64,000 nucleotides of DNA from Aphrocallistes beatrix (GCA_963281255.1 OY725488.1:3867925-3931924); one strand, 5' to 3'. Counted from the stretch's first letter, positions 45,808 through 57,474 are shown. Notes: generated from the letters alone by a model not told the origin. Translations and numbers: made by a program.

Positions 45808-46521
45808 ATGGCTTATTCATCACATTATTGCTCAGATATTATATATTATAATACTATCGATTGTAAAACCTATATAGAAAATTTAGTTTACACTTCAATT
45901 GAAGTGCATCCTACTCAAATTGCTATATTAATCAAATTTGGTCTTCAATTAATTGTATCAACAAATTCTTCTGAAAATTTTACGCCTGATATTATTGATG
46001 TCTGTAAAATTGTACATATTGTTGGGTTAAAAACTTCGACTGATTTCAAGATCCTGGGAAAATATATTTTCAGGAAATGTTCAGATATACTCAATGAGCT
46101 AGCCATTTCAGAAATTGAACAAATTTTGGATTATTTAAGTTCCCGAAAGAAGGGTTTCTCAAAACAGCAGCTTTTTAGTGACCAATATAGTGCTTTTGCT
46201 GATATGCCCTATTGTTATGATCTCCATGATTTCCCTAGATTAATTTATTTATCTGATTATATGGGGCTACTTTATAATGGGATAGAAGCTAAAATTAAGG
46301 GGACAAGTTTAATACTCCAACTTGCTAGGCAACCGGATAACTTGTCTGGTTTATTAGAAAATAATGTATTAGTCACTGTTTTAGTTCGTGTTCTACGAGA
46401 AGATTGGAAAAAAAATTTGATGATCTCAACAAATATTATCTATTTTTTCTTCTGTTTGTCCACTTTTTCATTTTTTCATTCTATTATTTTGAAGTACAGA
46501 ATTGGATCATTATGTATTCAG
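45808..46521 (+). CDS. KIFAP3: kinesin-II accessory protein KAP3, exon encoding residues 1-238
   Basis: KAP3 is the non-motor subunit of heterotrimeric kinesin-2, which carries cargo along microtubules, above all for building cilia. Matches to the animal family, in order: 'SIEVHPTQIAILI' (family 'NIDVHPSEKALIV'), 'IEQILDYLSSRKKG', 'IKGTSLILQLARQPDNL' (family 'VRGSALILQLARNPDNL'), 'LVRVLREDWKKN' and 'STNIIYFFFCLSTFS'. The last segments open the armadillo-repeat region. ATG at 45,808 has an in-frame stop at 45,799, so it is a likely start; the sequence TTTCTACTTTAG just before it could instead be a splice acceptor. The exon ends ATTCAG|GTGCAT at 46,521 in phase 0. The family's acidic spacer ('KEKSSKPKDPP' in vertebrates) is shortened here. 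Sequence is strongly diverged but no break is seen. Confidence 0.88.
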
Positions 46522-46860
46522 GTGCATTGATTTATTCTTATTATCATTTCAGTACGAGGATTAATGATTCATTTATAAATGAGATCAAATAGATCATTAT
46601 TCTGAAGAAAGTTTGGTTTATTGAGGTATTGGTTAACTCAGGTTGTCCGTATTTATCTGACATTCAAGAGAATATGAAAACTGTCAATCGACAGATTGTG
46701 AATGTGGAGCTCCATTAATGACTCGTAAGACTCGAAATGTGATATGTGAAATACTATATAATGAATACCATATATAAGGAGATCTCGCTTGCGTTGTAAA
46801 ATCTTTTTGAATGTCAGCCAATCAGATTTCAACTTTCTGGTGAATTGATGATTAATGTAT
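46522..46860. other. intron sequence, nothing recognised
   Basis: AT-rich without repeat match or ORF, from the KAP3 donor to the first CAAG element. Confidence 0.4.
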
Positions 46861-46861
46861 A

Positions 46862-47311
46862 CAAGCGCACTTCGCTTGCTTGCAATTCCTATTAATCAAT
46901 AAAATCGATAAAAAACAGTCGTACGTACGTATCTACGTATGTAAGGTCATCGCGCATTAAAATTTTGATGCGTAATGATGACGTCATAGCAGAGTGATGT
47001 CTTCATTTTTGGAAGATTGTTGTATCACATGTGAGGTATATTAATATACACATTCTGTTAAAATTTCAGCCTTCTATCACTTAAAATGGCAGAGTTATAA
47101 TCGAAAAACTGAAATTTTTAATCATATAAAAGGTAATAGTGACGTCATAATTCCATGATGAGTTGACATTTTCGTCTGAGCTCAGAACTTAGTGGAGCCA
47201 TAGCCAAAACACTCCCACATGCCAAAAATCAGCTTTCTGTGCCTGGCAGTTTCTTATATCAATTCGTTACATATCTATATACACATTAATCGAGTTTTAA
47301 TAGTAAGGAAT
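46862..47311 (+). repeat. CAAG element (head at left), internally deleted
   Basis: Starts CAAGCGCACTTCGCTTGC, loses most of the hairpin region, resumes at 'attttgatgcgtaatgatg' and runs to the tail 'attaatcgagttttaatag'. Confidence 0.78.
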
Positions 47312-47635
47312 TGAGAAAGCTGGGGCCCAACACCCAGCTCCTCCCGGGAATCTACTATACTGAATTCCCAGACCAAATATCCAGAGACAATGACTTCGAA
47401 TATTTGAGATGCAACGATATGTGGAGATTAGCACCTAATTCAAAGATTTTCAATAAATGCTAAATCAGCATAATTCCTTAGGATTTTATGATTTTTTAAT
47501 AGTTAGCAATTGAACTTAGAAAATGCCTATTATTTAACATCAAAGGTAAATTTTGAAAATTTAACCGGAAGTGAGTTAGCAAAATCTATAGTACATTGAT
47601 GAGTTATCAACACTTTTGGATTTCGATTAATGCGT
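47312..47635. other. unrecognised insert between two CAAG copies
   Basis: About 320 bp with more GC at its left ('gctggggcccaacaccc'), no matching ends found. It sits where a CAAG pair would have its centre. Confidence 0.35.
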
Positions 47636-48276
47636 ATATATATATATATATATATTTATACATGTAACAAATTGATTGAAGAAACTGCTAGTTACAGAAA
47701 GTTGATTTTGGCACGTTGAAGTCTTTGGATATGGCTCCACTAAGTTCTGAACTCAGACAAAAATGTCGAATCATCATGGAATTAAGACGTCATTGTCACC
47801 TTTTTATAATTAGAAATTCCAGATTTTCAACTATAACTCATCCATTTTAGGTGATGGAGCCTGAAATTTTAATGTAATCTGTATATTAATATATCTCACA
47901 TATGATATAACTCTCATTAATAAATGATTGGTCATCACTGTGTTATGACGTCATTATTACGGTTCAAAAATTGAAAAATTGAAAAATTTTCTGATTTTTC
48001 GACTGATATCGATATTAAAAAGTAAGACAGACGTATTTAGAGATGTTATCTACCTTATTAAGAATCACTGAGCTTAAGCGACCAACGGCGCCTCTTGCGG
48101 ACACAAAGTGTCCGCTAGCCGCGCAACCCAAACAAGCCATAGGCGTCGTAAACTTTATTTCCTACCCTTGGACTGCCCGGCCACTATAATCCAGGGCCGT
48201 TCAGTCAGTTAATCGGGCCGTATCTTCAGCTGATCCGGGTGGGTTACGATGCCTATGCAAACAAGCGAAGCGCGTG
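47636..48276 (-). repeat. CAAG element (head at right), split by a CATAGGC MITE
   Basis: From the (TA)n run at 47,636 and 'acaaattgattgaagaaac' to the head 'acaagcgaagcgcg'. The head is interrupted at 48,138-48,257. Paired with 46,862 in tail-to-tail order. Confidence 0.8.
48138..48257. mobile_element. CATAGGC MITE, 120 bp, with 9-bp target duplication
   Basis: Ends CATAGGCGTCGTAAAC and GTTACGATGCCTATG. CAAACAAGC occurs on both sides (48,129-48,137 and 48,258-48,266). Nine bases and long relative TIRs suggest a Mutator-type MITE. A truncated relative is at 21,581. Confidence 0.85.
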
Positions 48277-48367
48277 TTAAACAATTGAATTTAGACTTTG
48301 AAATTATATTATCGCTTTAATTATTCAATCGCTTTTTTTAACTTTCTAATAAGATGGAATTTGAATA

Positions 48368-48890
48368 CAGTAGAACCTCTATAAGTGGGGTCTCTATATG
48401 TGGGGGGACCTCTATAAGTGGGGAAATTTTTTGACATCTTTGCTCATTTCCATACAGATATACCTCCATAAGTGGGGAAGTGCCATTATGCGGGGAATGG
48501 GGGTGACTTTTAGGCTAATAATACCTCACGACACTAAGATTAACCTCTATATGTGGGGAATATGATAGGAGTTTTTCTATGCGAAATTGGATATTAATCA
48601 AAACAACCGTTCACAGATGAATCGGAATTTGGGATTGTGCTATACCATTTGCTGGAAATTTCGTGCCTCACAAATCAACCCTTTCTCATATCATTACACC
48701 CTTAATAAACCATTAAAAAATCGTAAGAAAGTAATAATAAATTTTAGGGAAAGTAGAATAGAGAATTCTCATAGTAATAATAAGGCAAGCTTGTTTTATG
48801 GGAATATTACAATTGGAATCATAAGTGGGGAATGGGGGAGTATCATCATGCTAGCCGGCCCAACCTCCCCCACTTATAGAGGTTCTACTG
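48368..48890. mobile_element. pogo/Tigger-type MITE, 523 bp
   Basis: Ends CAGTAGAACCTCTATAAGTG and CACTTATAGAGGTTCTACTG, with TA on both sides (48,366-48,367 and 48,891-48,892). 'CCTCTATAAGTGGGG'-like words are repeated near both ends. A frame at 48,587-48,979 crosses its right end and is not a gene. Confidence 0.88.
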
Positions 48891-48902
48891 TACCTAGTTT
48901 TT

Positions 48903-49170
48903 CGCATTTCAATATATTACGACCCCATATGACCAAATTCGTTTCAATAGCAACACTGGAATGTAGCAATATTCCATGAAAAATCCCGAATTTTCGCTTC
49001 TACCCATTCACATCACAGTTCTATGCTTAAACTTATATATTGAAAACACTCAGAATAATGTCCTTGAAATCACTAAATTCGCCATAAAAATAACCTATTT
49101 GCAATCATATGGTGACTAATCATAATTTTCACTTTGATTTCTTATTTATATATACTGGACCTAGCACGAT
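48903..49170 (+). repeat. foldback C fragment
   Basis: 'atagcaacactggaatgtagc' to 'catatggtgactaatc' matches 39,440-39,640. The ends of the element are missing. Confidence 0.65.
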
Positions 49171-49276
49171 CAAGGAGTTAGTAGCCGGATGGAGTGCCTT
49201 CAACTATCACGGCCGCATCCCTTGACGTGAACCTGGTTTCTGTAACTGCAACAATTTCAGCTGGTGGACAGATATA

Positions 49277-50058
49277 CACCAAGGGGACAAAAGTATTTGA
49301 AAACTTCATTATTTTACATACAAGTTGTACTAAAATGGGTCTATTCATGAAGAGAGTTACTTTTAAATGGTATGGGATACAGCTAATCGGATTCCAGATT
49401 CGAATAATACGCATTCAAAATAGTCACAGTTGAAATTTTCTAATTAATCATTAATCCCTAACTTATTGTAATTCTCAATTGATGCCACCTTATGCCACAT
49501 ACACCCATTTAACCACTACACATGTTTGCAATGAATTACCTATGGTGGCTCAAGCTGATAAGATTGTTCATTGAGTTTAGTAATTTATTAGATACAAGCG
49601 CGCTTCGCTTGCTTGCGCTGCGCGGCTGGCGGACACTTCGTGTCCGCCGGAGGATCCCTTCGGTCGCCTATAAGGGAGATAACATCTCTAAATATGTCCA
49701 TCTTAGTGTTAAAGCCTATTTCACACGAAAAATCACCAAATTTGTCAATTTTAAAATTTTTGATGCGTAATGATAACGTCATAACAAAGTGATGAGTCAT
49801 CATTTTTTGGTCGCATCATATGTGAGGTATGTTAGTATACAGATTCTATTAAAATTTCAGCCTTCTATCTCCTATAATGGCTGAGTTATGCCCGAATAAC
49901 TGTGTTGCTTAACTTTTAAAAATGTGACAATGACGTCATAATTCCATGATGAGTCGACATTTTGCTCTGAACTCAGAACTTACTGGAGCCATAGCCAAAA
50001 GACTCCCACATGCCAAAAATCAGCCTTCTGCGCCCGGCAGTTTCTTCAATCAATTCGT

Positions 50059-50112
<54 letters not shown>

Positions 50113-50335
50113 CACAATAATCAAGTTTTAATAGTAAGGATATATACAAATATTAATCGAGTTTTATAATTTATTAGATATGTTAATTATAACTAATTCG
50201 AATGTGTAGATTTCGAATCTGAAATCAGATTTTTAGTATCTCTTTGAATTTGAACATATTGCCCTTCATGAAAAAATCCAATTTAGTATTATTTGTGTGG
50301 GAAAGAAGTGTTCAAATACTTTTGTCTGGTAGGTG
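49277..50335. mobile_element. foldback H MITE interrupted by a CAAG element
   Basis: Ends CACCAAGGGGACAAAAGTAT and TACTTTTGTCTGGTAGGTG, with TA flanks at 49,275-49,276 and 50,336-50,337. Subtracting the CAAG insertion and its 14-bp duplication leaves 473 bp, the standard length of this family. Confidence 0.8.
49595..50166 (+). repeat. CAAG element, single copy with 14-bp target duplication
   Basis: Starts CAAGCGCGCTTCGCTTGC, passes both head hairpins, the body, a (TA)n run at 50,063-50,108 and the tail word TTTTAATAGTAAGG, ending 'attaatcgagtttta'. TAATTTATTAGATA occurs at 49,581-49,594 and 50,167-50,180. A perfect duplication of this length argues for target-primed reverse transcription rather than a cut-and-paste element. 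Confidence 0.82.
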
Positions 50336-50534
50336 TATATTCAAGAAAACAAGAAGATTTCGTTCTAAGATTCCTAGCGTTTAGAAGATGTAAGGATGTA
50401 AGATGAGGATGACCACGCGGGGAATATTTGATCGGCTTGTAATAGTAATAAGATTGGATTGATTTCGAGCGAAAGAAATATTGATGGTGCTATGCAAGAG
50501 GGAATAGAATGATGAGAATAGGAATGAGGAAGAG

Positions 50535-50870
50535 GTGAACGAAAAATTGAATTACTGATCTGATTAAGGAAGGGAAGGTGGCTCAGGTGCAGAGCACCTG
50601 TCTCTCCCTCGCTCACTCGGGGGAGGAGAGCAGTAGTCCTATAGTAAAGTAGGTCTGGAGGCTGTGGTGGAGTGGGAATAAGAGGAGAGCGAGAATGTGA
50701 AGTTGGAAAATCAGCTGACTCTATCCTATTTATAGTAGGAGTGTGCAAGCTGAGTGGAGGAATATGCCTACAAGGAGAAGGGAAGAGAGGAGTAGCCTAT
50801 AGGAAGGAAGGTTTAGAGGCTGTGGTGGAGTGAGAATAAGAGCAGAGCGAGGATGTGAAGTTTTTTGCTC
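50535..50870 (+). repeat. SINE-like repeat G, copy 2 with a partial tandem copy
   Basis: 'ggtggctcaggtgcagagc' resembles a tRNA A box; 'cacctgtctctccctcgctc' and 'gctgtggtggagtgggaata' follow. The latter word recurs at 50,817-50,836 in a partial second copy. Matches the minus strand at 18,132-18,302. Confidence 0.5.
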
Positions 50871-51146
50871 TAAACTGTTCATTTGGCTAAACAATTTAGA
50901 ATTCCCACCCTCAAATCCCAAGTGGAAGCATTTTTGAGGCAAGTGGGAATTTAGGTCAAAAAAGCATCCAATTGGTGCTCAGCGTTTTTCCAAGTATTTG
51001 TGCAAAACTGAAAATTTCGAATTCATTCCGTTTCGAAAGTGGACTTTTTTAACAATTTTTTATTTTGTCCTCTACCCTGTTTTTATTCATATGAGAAATT
51101 ATTATATACCTCCACTAATCCTATTCAAAGATGGTATATAGGCGAA
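50871..51146. other. no gene recognised
   Basis: AT-rich; nothing identified. Confidence 0.4.
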
Positions 51147-51811
51147 AATATTCGGGGTTAGAGGCTTCAAGGAAATTTGAGGATTTTCAGTGTACTTTTG
51201 CTATTTTCTGCAAATGTTTGGTTGGAATGTACCTAAATTATCAGTATAAATGCGAATAAATGCCTGTGAATGCTTTTATTGATTTTTAATATTTCATTTA
51301 ACATCTAAACTTAAATTCACTATATCTCTAGACTTTAAAATTTCAAAACTGACCGTCTTTAAAAATAAAATTCAAAATTTCAAGAGTTGTTCCATTTCAT
51401 TATGCGATGAACGTTCGAACACTCGATTATCGAAATCTTATAATTTAGTGATATTCCTGATTTACAAAAAAACAGACTTTTTGGCACTTTTTTTTTCAGA
51501 CACCAATAAAATTTACATTTTTTGTCATCTTAACTTTCTTTTGGTCTTATGAAGTGCCAAATATGATAGACTATCTATGATTCGATTTTGGAAGCATTTG
51601 TTTCCTTGGTATGTCCTAAACAACTTCTTGAGTGGCCGGATTTCTACCATTAAGATTTGCTCGCGAAAAACGAAAAAACAGACTTTGAGACACTGCATCT
51701 CAAAAACAAGAAATGAGAATCAAAAGCGGTTTGGAATGCGCAAGTATTTCTAGACGGAGATACGTGTCCACGCTTAACATCTCATAGCTCTACTTTCATC
51801 ATATGCTGTAA
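51147..51811 (+). mobile_element. TTAA-B element, internal fragment
   Basis: Collinear with 44,737-45,445 of the full copy, from 'ttcggggttag' to 'atatgctgtaa'. Neither TIR is present. Confidence 0.75.
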
Positions 51812-52531
51812 AGATAATTATATTACATTATTTGTGTAGACTCCCGCGAGTTAGACTTTCCATACTCGCAAATCAAGAAATAGATCCGGTGCAGATTTTT
51901 TTTGTAAAAAAATTATTCCGTGCTAGACAATGCTTCGAGGAATGGGGAGATCTTAGGTGGGAGCTAAAGTACACAATATCAAAATTAATGTTCTTTGCTG
52001 CAATCGTCTCTTAATTACTAACACATGAATTGATAATTTGGTCGCGACCGATGTATTTTAATTAATACATTATTAGTATCGAACTTGAATATATATGTTC
52101 TCGACAGAAGAATTTTGATTAATAAATTTATTTACTAGTTTATATAGTACATATGAATTCATAATGTTGTTGCAACCAATTGTTTTTATGTGAATTATTT
52201 GCTTTCACCCTTAAGTAGAAAATTCACTAGGCCCAGAGTATTTTCTAACCTCAGAGAACTTCCCAGTTCAGTGTTTTAGTTTGTCAGATATAGATGGATA
52301 TTGCAATTTTTTGGTTTAATATAATCCAAGTAAGCTACTCTTTCTAACGAGAGTCAGAAGCGTTTCAGAGAGCGGAAGAGGTTCCTCAAGTTAATCATCC
52401 ACCACTTTCAAAGTGATCATGCGCAGTACATCAGCTACTGCAGTTGTTCTCAAACTTTTGCATACCCTGCATATCCTTCAAGCAAGATCTTATGCGTCAT
52501 GTATTCGTTAAAATGGCTTACATTGTAAATA
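51812..52531. other. no gene recognised
   Basis: A 60-codon frame at 51,832 has no domain. No repeat match. Confidence 0.4.
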
Positions 52532-52719
52532 CAGTCGACTCCGCTTAACAGGGTCACATCGGTCAGAGGACATTTTGCCCTGATTAAGCGGAGAACCCTA
52601 TTAACCGAAAATATTTTGTATTAGCTTATATGTGTGAGCGCTATTCCGGTCCTACCAAAAGTGGCCCGATTAAGCGGTTGACATGATTTAAACAGGACCC
52701 AATTAAGCGGAGTCGACTG
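52532..52719. mobile_element. pogo/Tigger-type MITE, 188 bp
   Basis: Ends CAGTCGACTCCGCTTAA and TTAAGCGGAGTCGACTG. TA precedes it; the right flank is now TT. 'gattaagcgg' is iterated inside. Confidence 0.83.
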
Positions 52720-52968
52720 TTTTAGGTTTGTAATCCCTTTACGTACCAAGTTGACAACGAAATATTTCCATGATGAATGAATAGTATCTGGTGCTAAATC
52801 ATCGATGATGAAGACTTTTCTTACAAGATCATTTTGCTACACTCACTACTAATGATTACAGCACATCTCTCATACTACAGGGTGAGCCCAAAGCTCTGCA
52901 ACAAATTTTGAAGATCTATTATACTTATACAAGTGAATCTAACATCTGACATTTCGTTTTCTTGAAAA

Positions 52969-53224
52969 CAAGTCCGTTTCGCTTGTTTGCAATGCACGGC
53001 AGACGGACACTGTGTCCGCCGGAGGAGCCAGTCGGAACCTGGGGTTACAATGATTTAATTATTAGAGAGATAGCATCTCTAAATACGTTTATCCTTCTGT
53101 TATAATCGATATCGCACTATAAATCACCAAAATTTCTCAATTTTTTAAATTTGGATGCATAATGTTGGCGTCATATCATATTGATGAGTCATCATTTTTT
53201 GATGATAGTTGTATCATATTTGAG
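52969..53224 (+). repeat. CAAG element, head and part of body
   Basis: Starts CAAGTCCGTTTCGCTTG, keeps a worn head and stops where a second copy starts. Confidence 0.7.
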
Positions 53225-53225
53225 A

Positions 53226-54097
53226 TTCGTTTGCTTGTGCTGCGCAGCTTGCGGACACTTGGTGTTCGCCGGAGGCGCCCTGCGGGCGCCTGGGATCGCA
53301 TTGATTAATTGTAAGGGAGATAACATCCCTAAATACGTCCACTGTTATATTCGATATCGCACGAAAAATCACCAAATTTGTCAATATTTAAATTTTTAAT
53401 GCTAATGATGACGTCATAACAGAGTGATGAGTCATGATTTTTGATGATAGTTACATCATATGTGTGATATATTACATATTCTATTAAAATTTGAGCCTTC
53501 TATCACCTAAAATGGCTGAGTTATGGTCGCAAAACTGAAATTTCTCATTATAAAAAAGGTGATAATGACGCCATAATTCCATAATGAGTTGCCATTTTCG
53601 TCTGAGATCTGAACTTATGGAACCATAGCTAAAATGTATATATATATATCTGTAACGAATTGATTGAAGAAGCTGCCAGGCACACAAAGCTGATTTTTGG
53701 CTATGGCTCCAAAATTTCTGAGCTCAGAAGAGAATGTCGACTCATCATGGAATTATGACGTCATTGTCACCTTTTTTATAATTACAAATTTCAGTTTTTC
53801 GAATATAACTCAGCCATTTTAGGTAATAGAATGCTGAGATTTTAATAGAATGTGTATATTAATAGACCTCACATATGATGCAGCTATCATCGAAAGATGA
53901 TGACTCATCACTCTATTATGACGTCATCATTACGCTTCAAAATTTTAAAAATTGACAAATTTGGTAACTCTTCGTGTGATATCGATTATAACAGTAGTAC
54001 AGACGTATTTAGAGATGCTATTTCCCATATAATTAATCAATGGTCGGCACAGGCGCCCAAAGGTCGCCACGCAGCGTATGCAAGCGAAGCGCGCTTG
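53226..54097. repeat. CAAG element, tail-to-tail pair
   Basis: Left copy from 'ttcgtttgcttgtgctgcgc' to (TA)n near 53,645; right copy inverted from 'acgaattgattgaagaag' to GCAAGCGAAGCGCGCTTG, then T. The spacer is only the TA run. Confidence 0.82.
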
Positions 54098-54210
54098 TAT
54101 ATATAAATATATAAACAATAATCGAGTTTAAATTGTAGGATTATTCGAATTTTCCTTACTATTTGAACTCTATTAATGTTTATGTGTGTATATATATATA
54201 TATATATATA

Positions 54211-54680
54211 CAGTACCCGGACAAAAGTATTCGACCACCACAGAAACCGCCATACAAATAGTATTAAAATGGGTCTATTCATAAAGGAATATGTTCTCAA
54301 ACTGTGAGGAATTCTCTATTTTTTATTTCAAATTCGTAAGTTATACATTCTAATTACTCATAATTGATGGCCTCAGCTTAATTACTAACTCCCAAGTTAA
54401 TAAATCTCAACATTTGCTACTTGATGCTACTTGTCCCAAGTCACAGCCATTATATTTGATGGCGTTTAGTGACACAAAGTGGCATAGGTTGATAATTTAA
54501 CATAAGAATAAGTAATTGAGTTTAAGCTCTCAATTATGAGTAATTATAATGTTTATATTACGAATTTGAAGTAAAAATAGAGTATCTTCTACTGTTTAAG
54601 GACATGTTCCTTTTTTAAAAGATCTTATTTAATACTATTTGTATTGAAGTTTTTGTGGTGGTCGAATAGTCCGTGTAGTG
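54211..54680. mobile_element. foldback H MITE, 470 bp
   Basis: Ends CAGTACCCGGACAAAAGTAT and ATAGTCCGTGTAGTG (inverse 'CACTACACGGACTAT'), both followed inward by 'TCGACCACCAC'. TA flanks at 54,209-54,210 and 54,681-54,682. It inserted into a TA microsatellite. Confidence 0.8.
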
Positions 54681-54685
54681 TATAT

Positions 54686-55170
54686 CTCTAGCGAATTGAT
54701 TGAAGAAACTGCCAGGCATGAAAATTGATTTTGGCATTTTGTAGTCTTTGGGCTATGGCTCCACTAAGTTCTGAGCTCAGACGAAAATGTCGACTCATCA
54801 TGGAATTATGAAGTCATTGTCATCTTTTTTAGAATAACAAATTTCAGTTTTACGACCATATCTCAGCCATTTTAAGTGATAGAAAGCTGAAATATTAATT
54901 GAATATGTATATTTATATATCTCGCATATGTCACAAAATTGTCAAAAAATGATTACTCATCACTCTGTTATGATGTCATCATTACACATTTTTAAAAAAG
55001 AGAAATTTTGTTATTTTTCGTGCGATATCGGTCATAACAGTAGGACAGACGTATTTAGAGATGTTATCTGCCTTATAATTGATCAATGTAACCACAGGCG
55101 CCCAATGGGTGCCTCCGGCGGACACAAATTCTCCGCCAGCCGCGCAGCGCAAGGAAGCGAAGCGCGCTTT
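54686..55170 (-). repeat. CAAG element (head at right)
   Basis: From 'tagcgaattgattgaagaa' to GAAGCGAAGCGCGCTT. Both hairpins are present with a few changes. Confidence 0.8.
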
Positions 55171-55308
55171 TAATTATTTTGCAATCCAATTGCATGTCTT
55201 TCCTAATGTATTTGCTAAGGTGGATCATAAATGTTTGTGTGTTTAGAAGAAAGATAAAAATCAGATGAAAAAAATCTCGAATGCTAGCTGCATTCTATGA
55301 CTATACTT

Positions 55309-55464
55309 TTGTGGACGTAACTTAAGCGACGAGAGTAGTGAAGCTAACTGAACTAATGAGAAATGTAATTTGAGTAACGAGTTAAATCTACTAACAGATT
55401 TAAGCTACATACCTAGTAATATATATGTAATGTCTATGGGTTGCTAGTAACTACTACGACACCA
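55309..55464 (-). repeat. 3' LTR of the Ty3/gypsy element
   Basis: Read on the minus strand it starts TGGTGTCG directly after a polypurine tract (AGAGGGGAGG, 55,465-55,474) and ends GTTACGTCCACA, so it has TG...CA ends and is 156 bp long. 55,309-55,435 aligns with 59,562-59,687. Confidence 0.82.
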
Positions 55465-55948
55465 CCTCCCCTCTACATAGAGATATAAGTATCTAGTTTA
55501 CGATTTTCGGGTTCCGAAGAACTCTGTCTGTTTCCTAATTCTTGTAGACCTCCTCAAGCCGACATTTCGGGTTCTGTTATTCCGCCTGAGTCCTCAGCCT
55601 TGCCATTAGGGAAATCCTGAACGTGCGCCCCTTCTGAACTTGACGCCTGCACTGTTTGTTCCTCCAATGAGGTATGTGGGCCTCCTGGTTCTGAGAGGTG
55701 TCGTGACAATAACAGGTCCGCGGGGATCGAAGGGAGTATTTACAATTGTTCAGGTGGGTCCAAACATATTTTCATCCCCTTTCGCAATCTTGATGTTGGG
55801 AGGGCTAACTCCGACCACTTCGTAGGGGCCCCGATACAAGGGGTCTAATCCATCCTCTCACGAACAGTTTGAGCATAACCCTCTGCCCGGAAGCAACGTC
55901 CTTGGGCGTGTGCATGGTGTTGCCATCGTATAGATTTTTAGTTTGTTC

Positions 55949-56338
55949 CTAGGCCTTAGTTATGTTCTCGTCCGCTTCAACCCATTTACTCCTTGCAGCA
56001 GCTCCCTCTTCCACCGACGATCTCGGACTTCTAGATGGACCTATCCCCTCTACTGCTTGATCAAGTACGGATCTGAGTCTCACCCCGTACATGAGTTCGT
56101 TAGGCGTGAACCGCGTGCTCCTATTCACTAGTGAGTGATGTGAGAATGTAACATGTTGCAAAATACTGGGCCACTGGACCTTCTCAGACCCGAGCTCGGC
56201 TAAGTGACAACGCAGTGCTTGCTTGATACTCTCGACCGTCCCCCTCGGGATGATATGCCGTAGCGTGCCTCTTGTCGATTCCTAGCTTGGTGCATAACTC
56301 GCGTACTGCCTTACCATCGACGTTCCTCCCCTGATCGG
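55949..56338 (-). pseudogene. Ty3/gypsy integrase, end of core and C-terminal part
   Basis: In broken frames the minus strand gives 'LTDQGRNVDG' (around the junction with the next ORF; second catalytic Asp), 'KRHATAYHPEGDG' and 'HSLVNRSTRFTPNELMYGV' (56,130-56,070), the standard integrase ending. Frameshifts near 56,390 and 56,240. Confidence 0.78.
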
Positions 56339-57406
56339 TCAACTGGATCCTTGGCAAACCGTGTCTGTAAAACCAACCGACTTCCAGCGCTCACAAATCG
56401 CCTCTGTCGTTTGTTCTCGCATGGGGATCACTTCTGCAAACTTTGAGAATAGATCGATAATCACCAGCATGTACCGGTAACCATTCTCGGACCAAGGAAG
56501 GGTAGCCACATCCGCTGCAATAAATCTCCTAGGCTCTGGCACGTCTAACCTTATCGGCCGCAACGGCTCTCGTTTCTTGCTCGCCCTTTTGTTCTCTAAG
56601 CAAATCGTGCAGGACTTGCAACAGTGTTCTACCCTCTTCCTCATTTCAATCCAGAAGAAGCGTCCTCTCATGTATTCGTAGGTCCTTTCTATACCAACAT
56701 GGGTGAGTCTGTGAGCGAACTCTGTCACCTCACCTTGTAAGTCTCTAGGTACCGTGATGGCTCCCTTCCGGTAAAGTAGCCCATCACTGCTCACTCGCAT
56801 TCCCCCTTGTGATTTGAACGCGCCTGCATATATCCCTCCATATTCTTCCAACTGGTTGACCGCGTCCATAATAACCTCGTCTCTAACTTGCCCATCGCGA
56901 ATCTTGTCACTGAACTCCCTTGCTTCGAAAAAATATACATTCTTTTCGAATTTTTCCACTTCATCATTAATGTTTGCGTCGAATTGACACGCTGATCGGC
57001 TCAAATAATCGGCCGCGCCGTTCTGTAAACCGCTCCTGTATTCAATGTCGTAATTATAGGCCTCTATCTCCAAAAGCCACCTTGCATATTTGTTCCAGGT
57101 GTCCTTTTGCCGTCGCAGCCATGAAAGCGGGTTATGGTCCGTGAATATTATTACCTTTTGGGCCGTTTGCAAGTAAACACGCCATTTCCTCAAGGCTGCT
57201 ACAATTGCCCAGGTCTCCAATTCCCCAGCAGAGTACCTCCTTTGGGCTGGGCTTAAGCCTGAAGAATAGAATTCAATCGGGCGCCTACGACCATTATTGT
57301 CCACCTGGGTGAGAACCGTGCCAACGGCCTGCATTGATGCATCCGTCTCGACGATGAATGGAGAACCCCAGTCTGGAAAAGCAAGCACCCTATTATCTGC
57401 TGTCAA
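56339..57406 (-). pseudogene. Ty3/gypsy RNase H and integrase N-terminal half
   Basis: An open frame of 355 codons. RNase H at residues about 10-125: 'FIVETDASMQAVGTVL' (first Asp), 'SAGELETWAIVAAL' (Glu), 'VIIFTDHNPLSWL' (second Asp). A linker follows, then the integrase zinc-binding motif 'HRLTH' with 'CKSCTIC', and the first core segment 'FIAADVATLP' with 'VIIDLFSKFAEVIP'. RNase H removes the RNA template; integrase inserts the DNA copy. The frame breaks at 56,339. Confidence 0.88.
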
Positions 57407-57474
57407 CTGGTCTTTCAGGCCTTGGTAGCTCCGCTCACACTCTTCAGACTAGTGCCATCGAGCTTCCTTCCGAG

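Noticed and set aside
48587..48979. 130-codon ORF
   Set aside because: It starts inside a MITE and ends in a foldback C fragment, so it is a chance frame across repeats.
49194..49433. ORF pair on both strands around 49,180-49,430
   Set aside because: Overlaps the left end of a foldback H MITE; no domain and not conserved in the other copies.
50374..50942. Minus-strand Pro/Ser-rich ORFs
   Set aside because: They are the reverse of the purine-rich SINE-like repeat G and its partial tandem copy.
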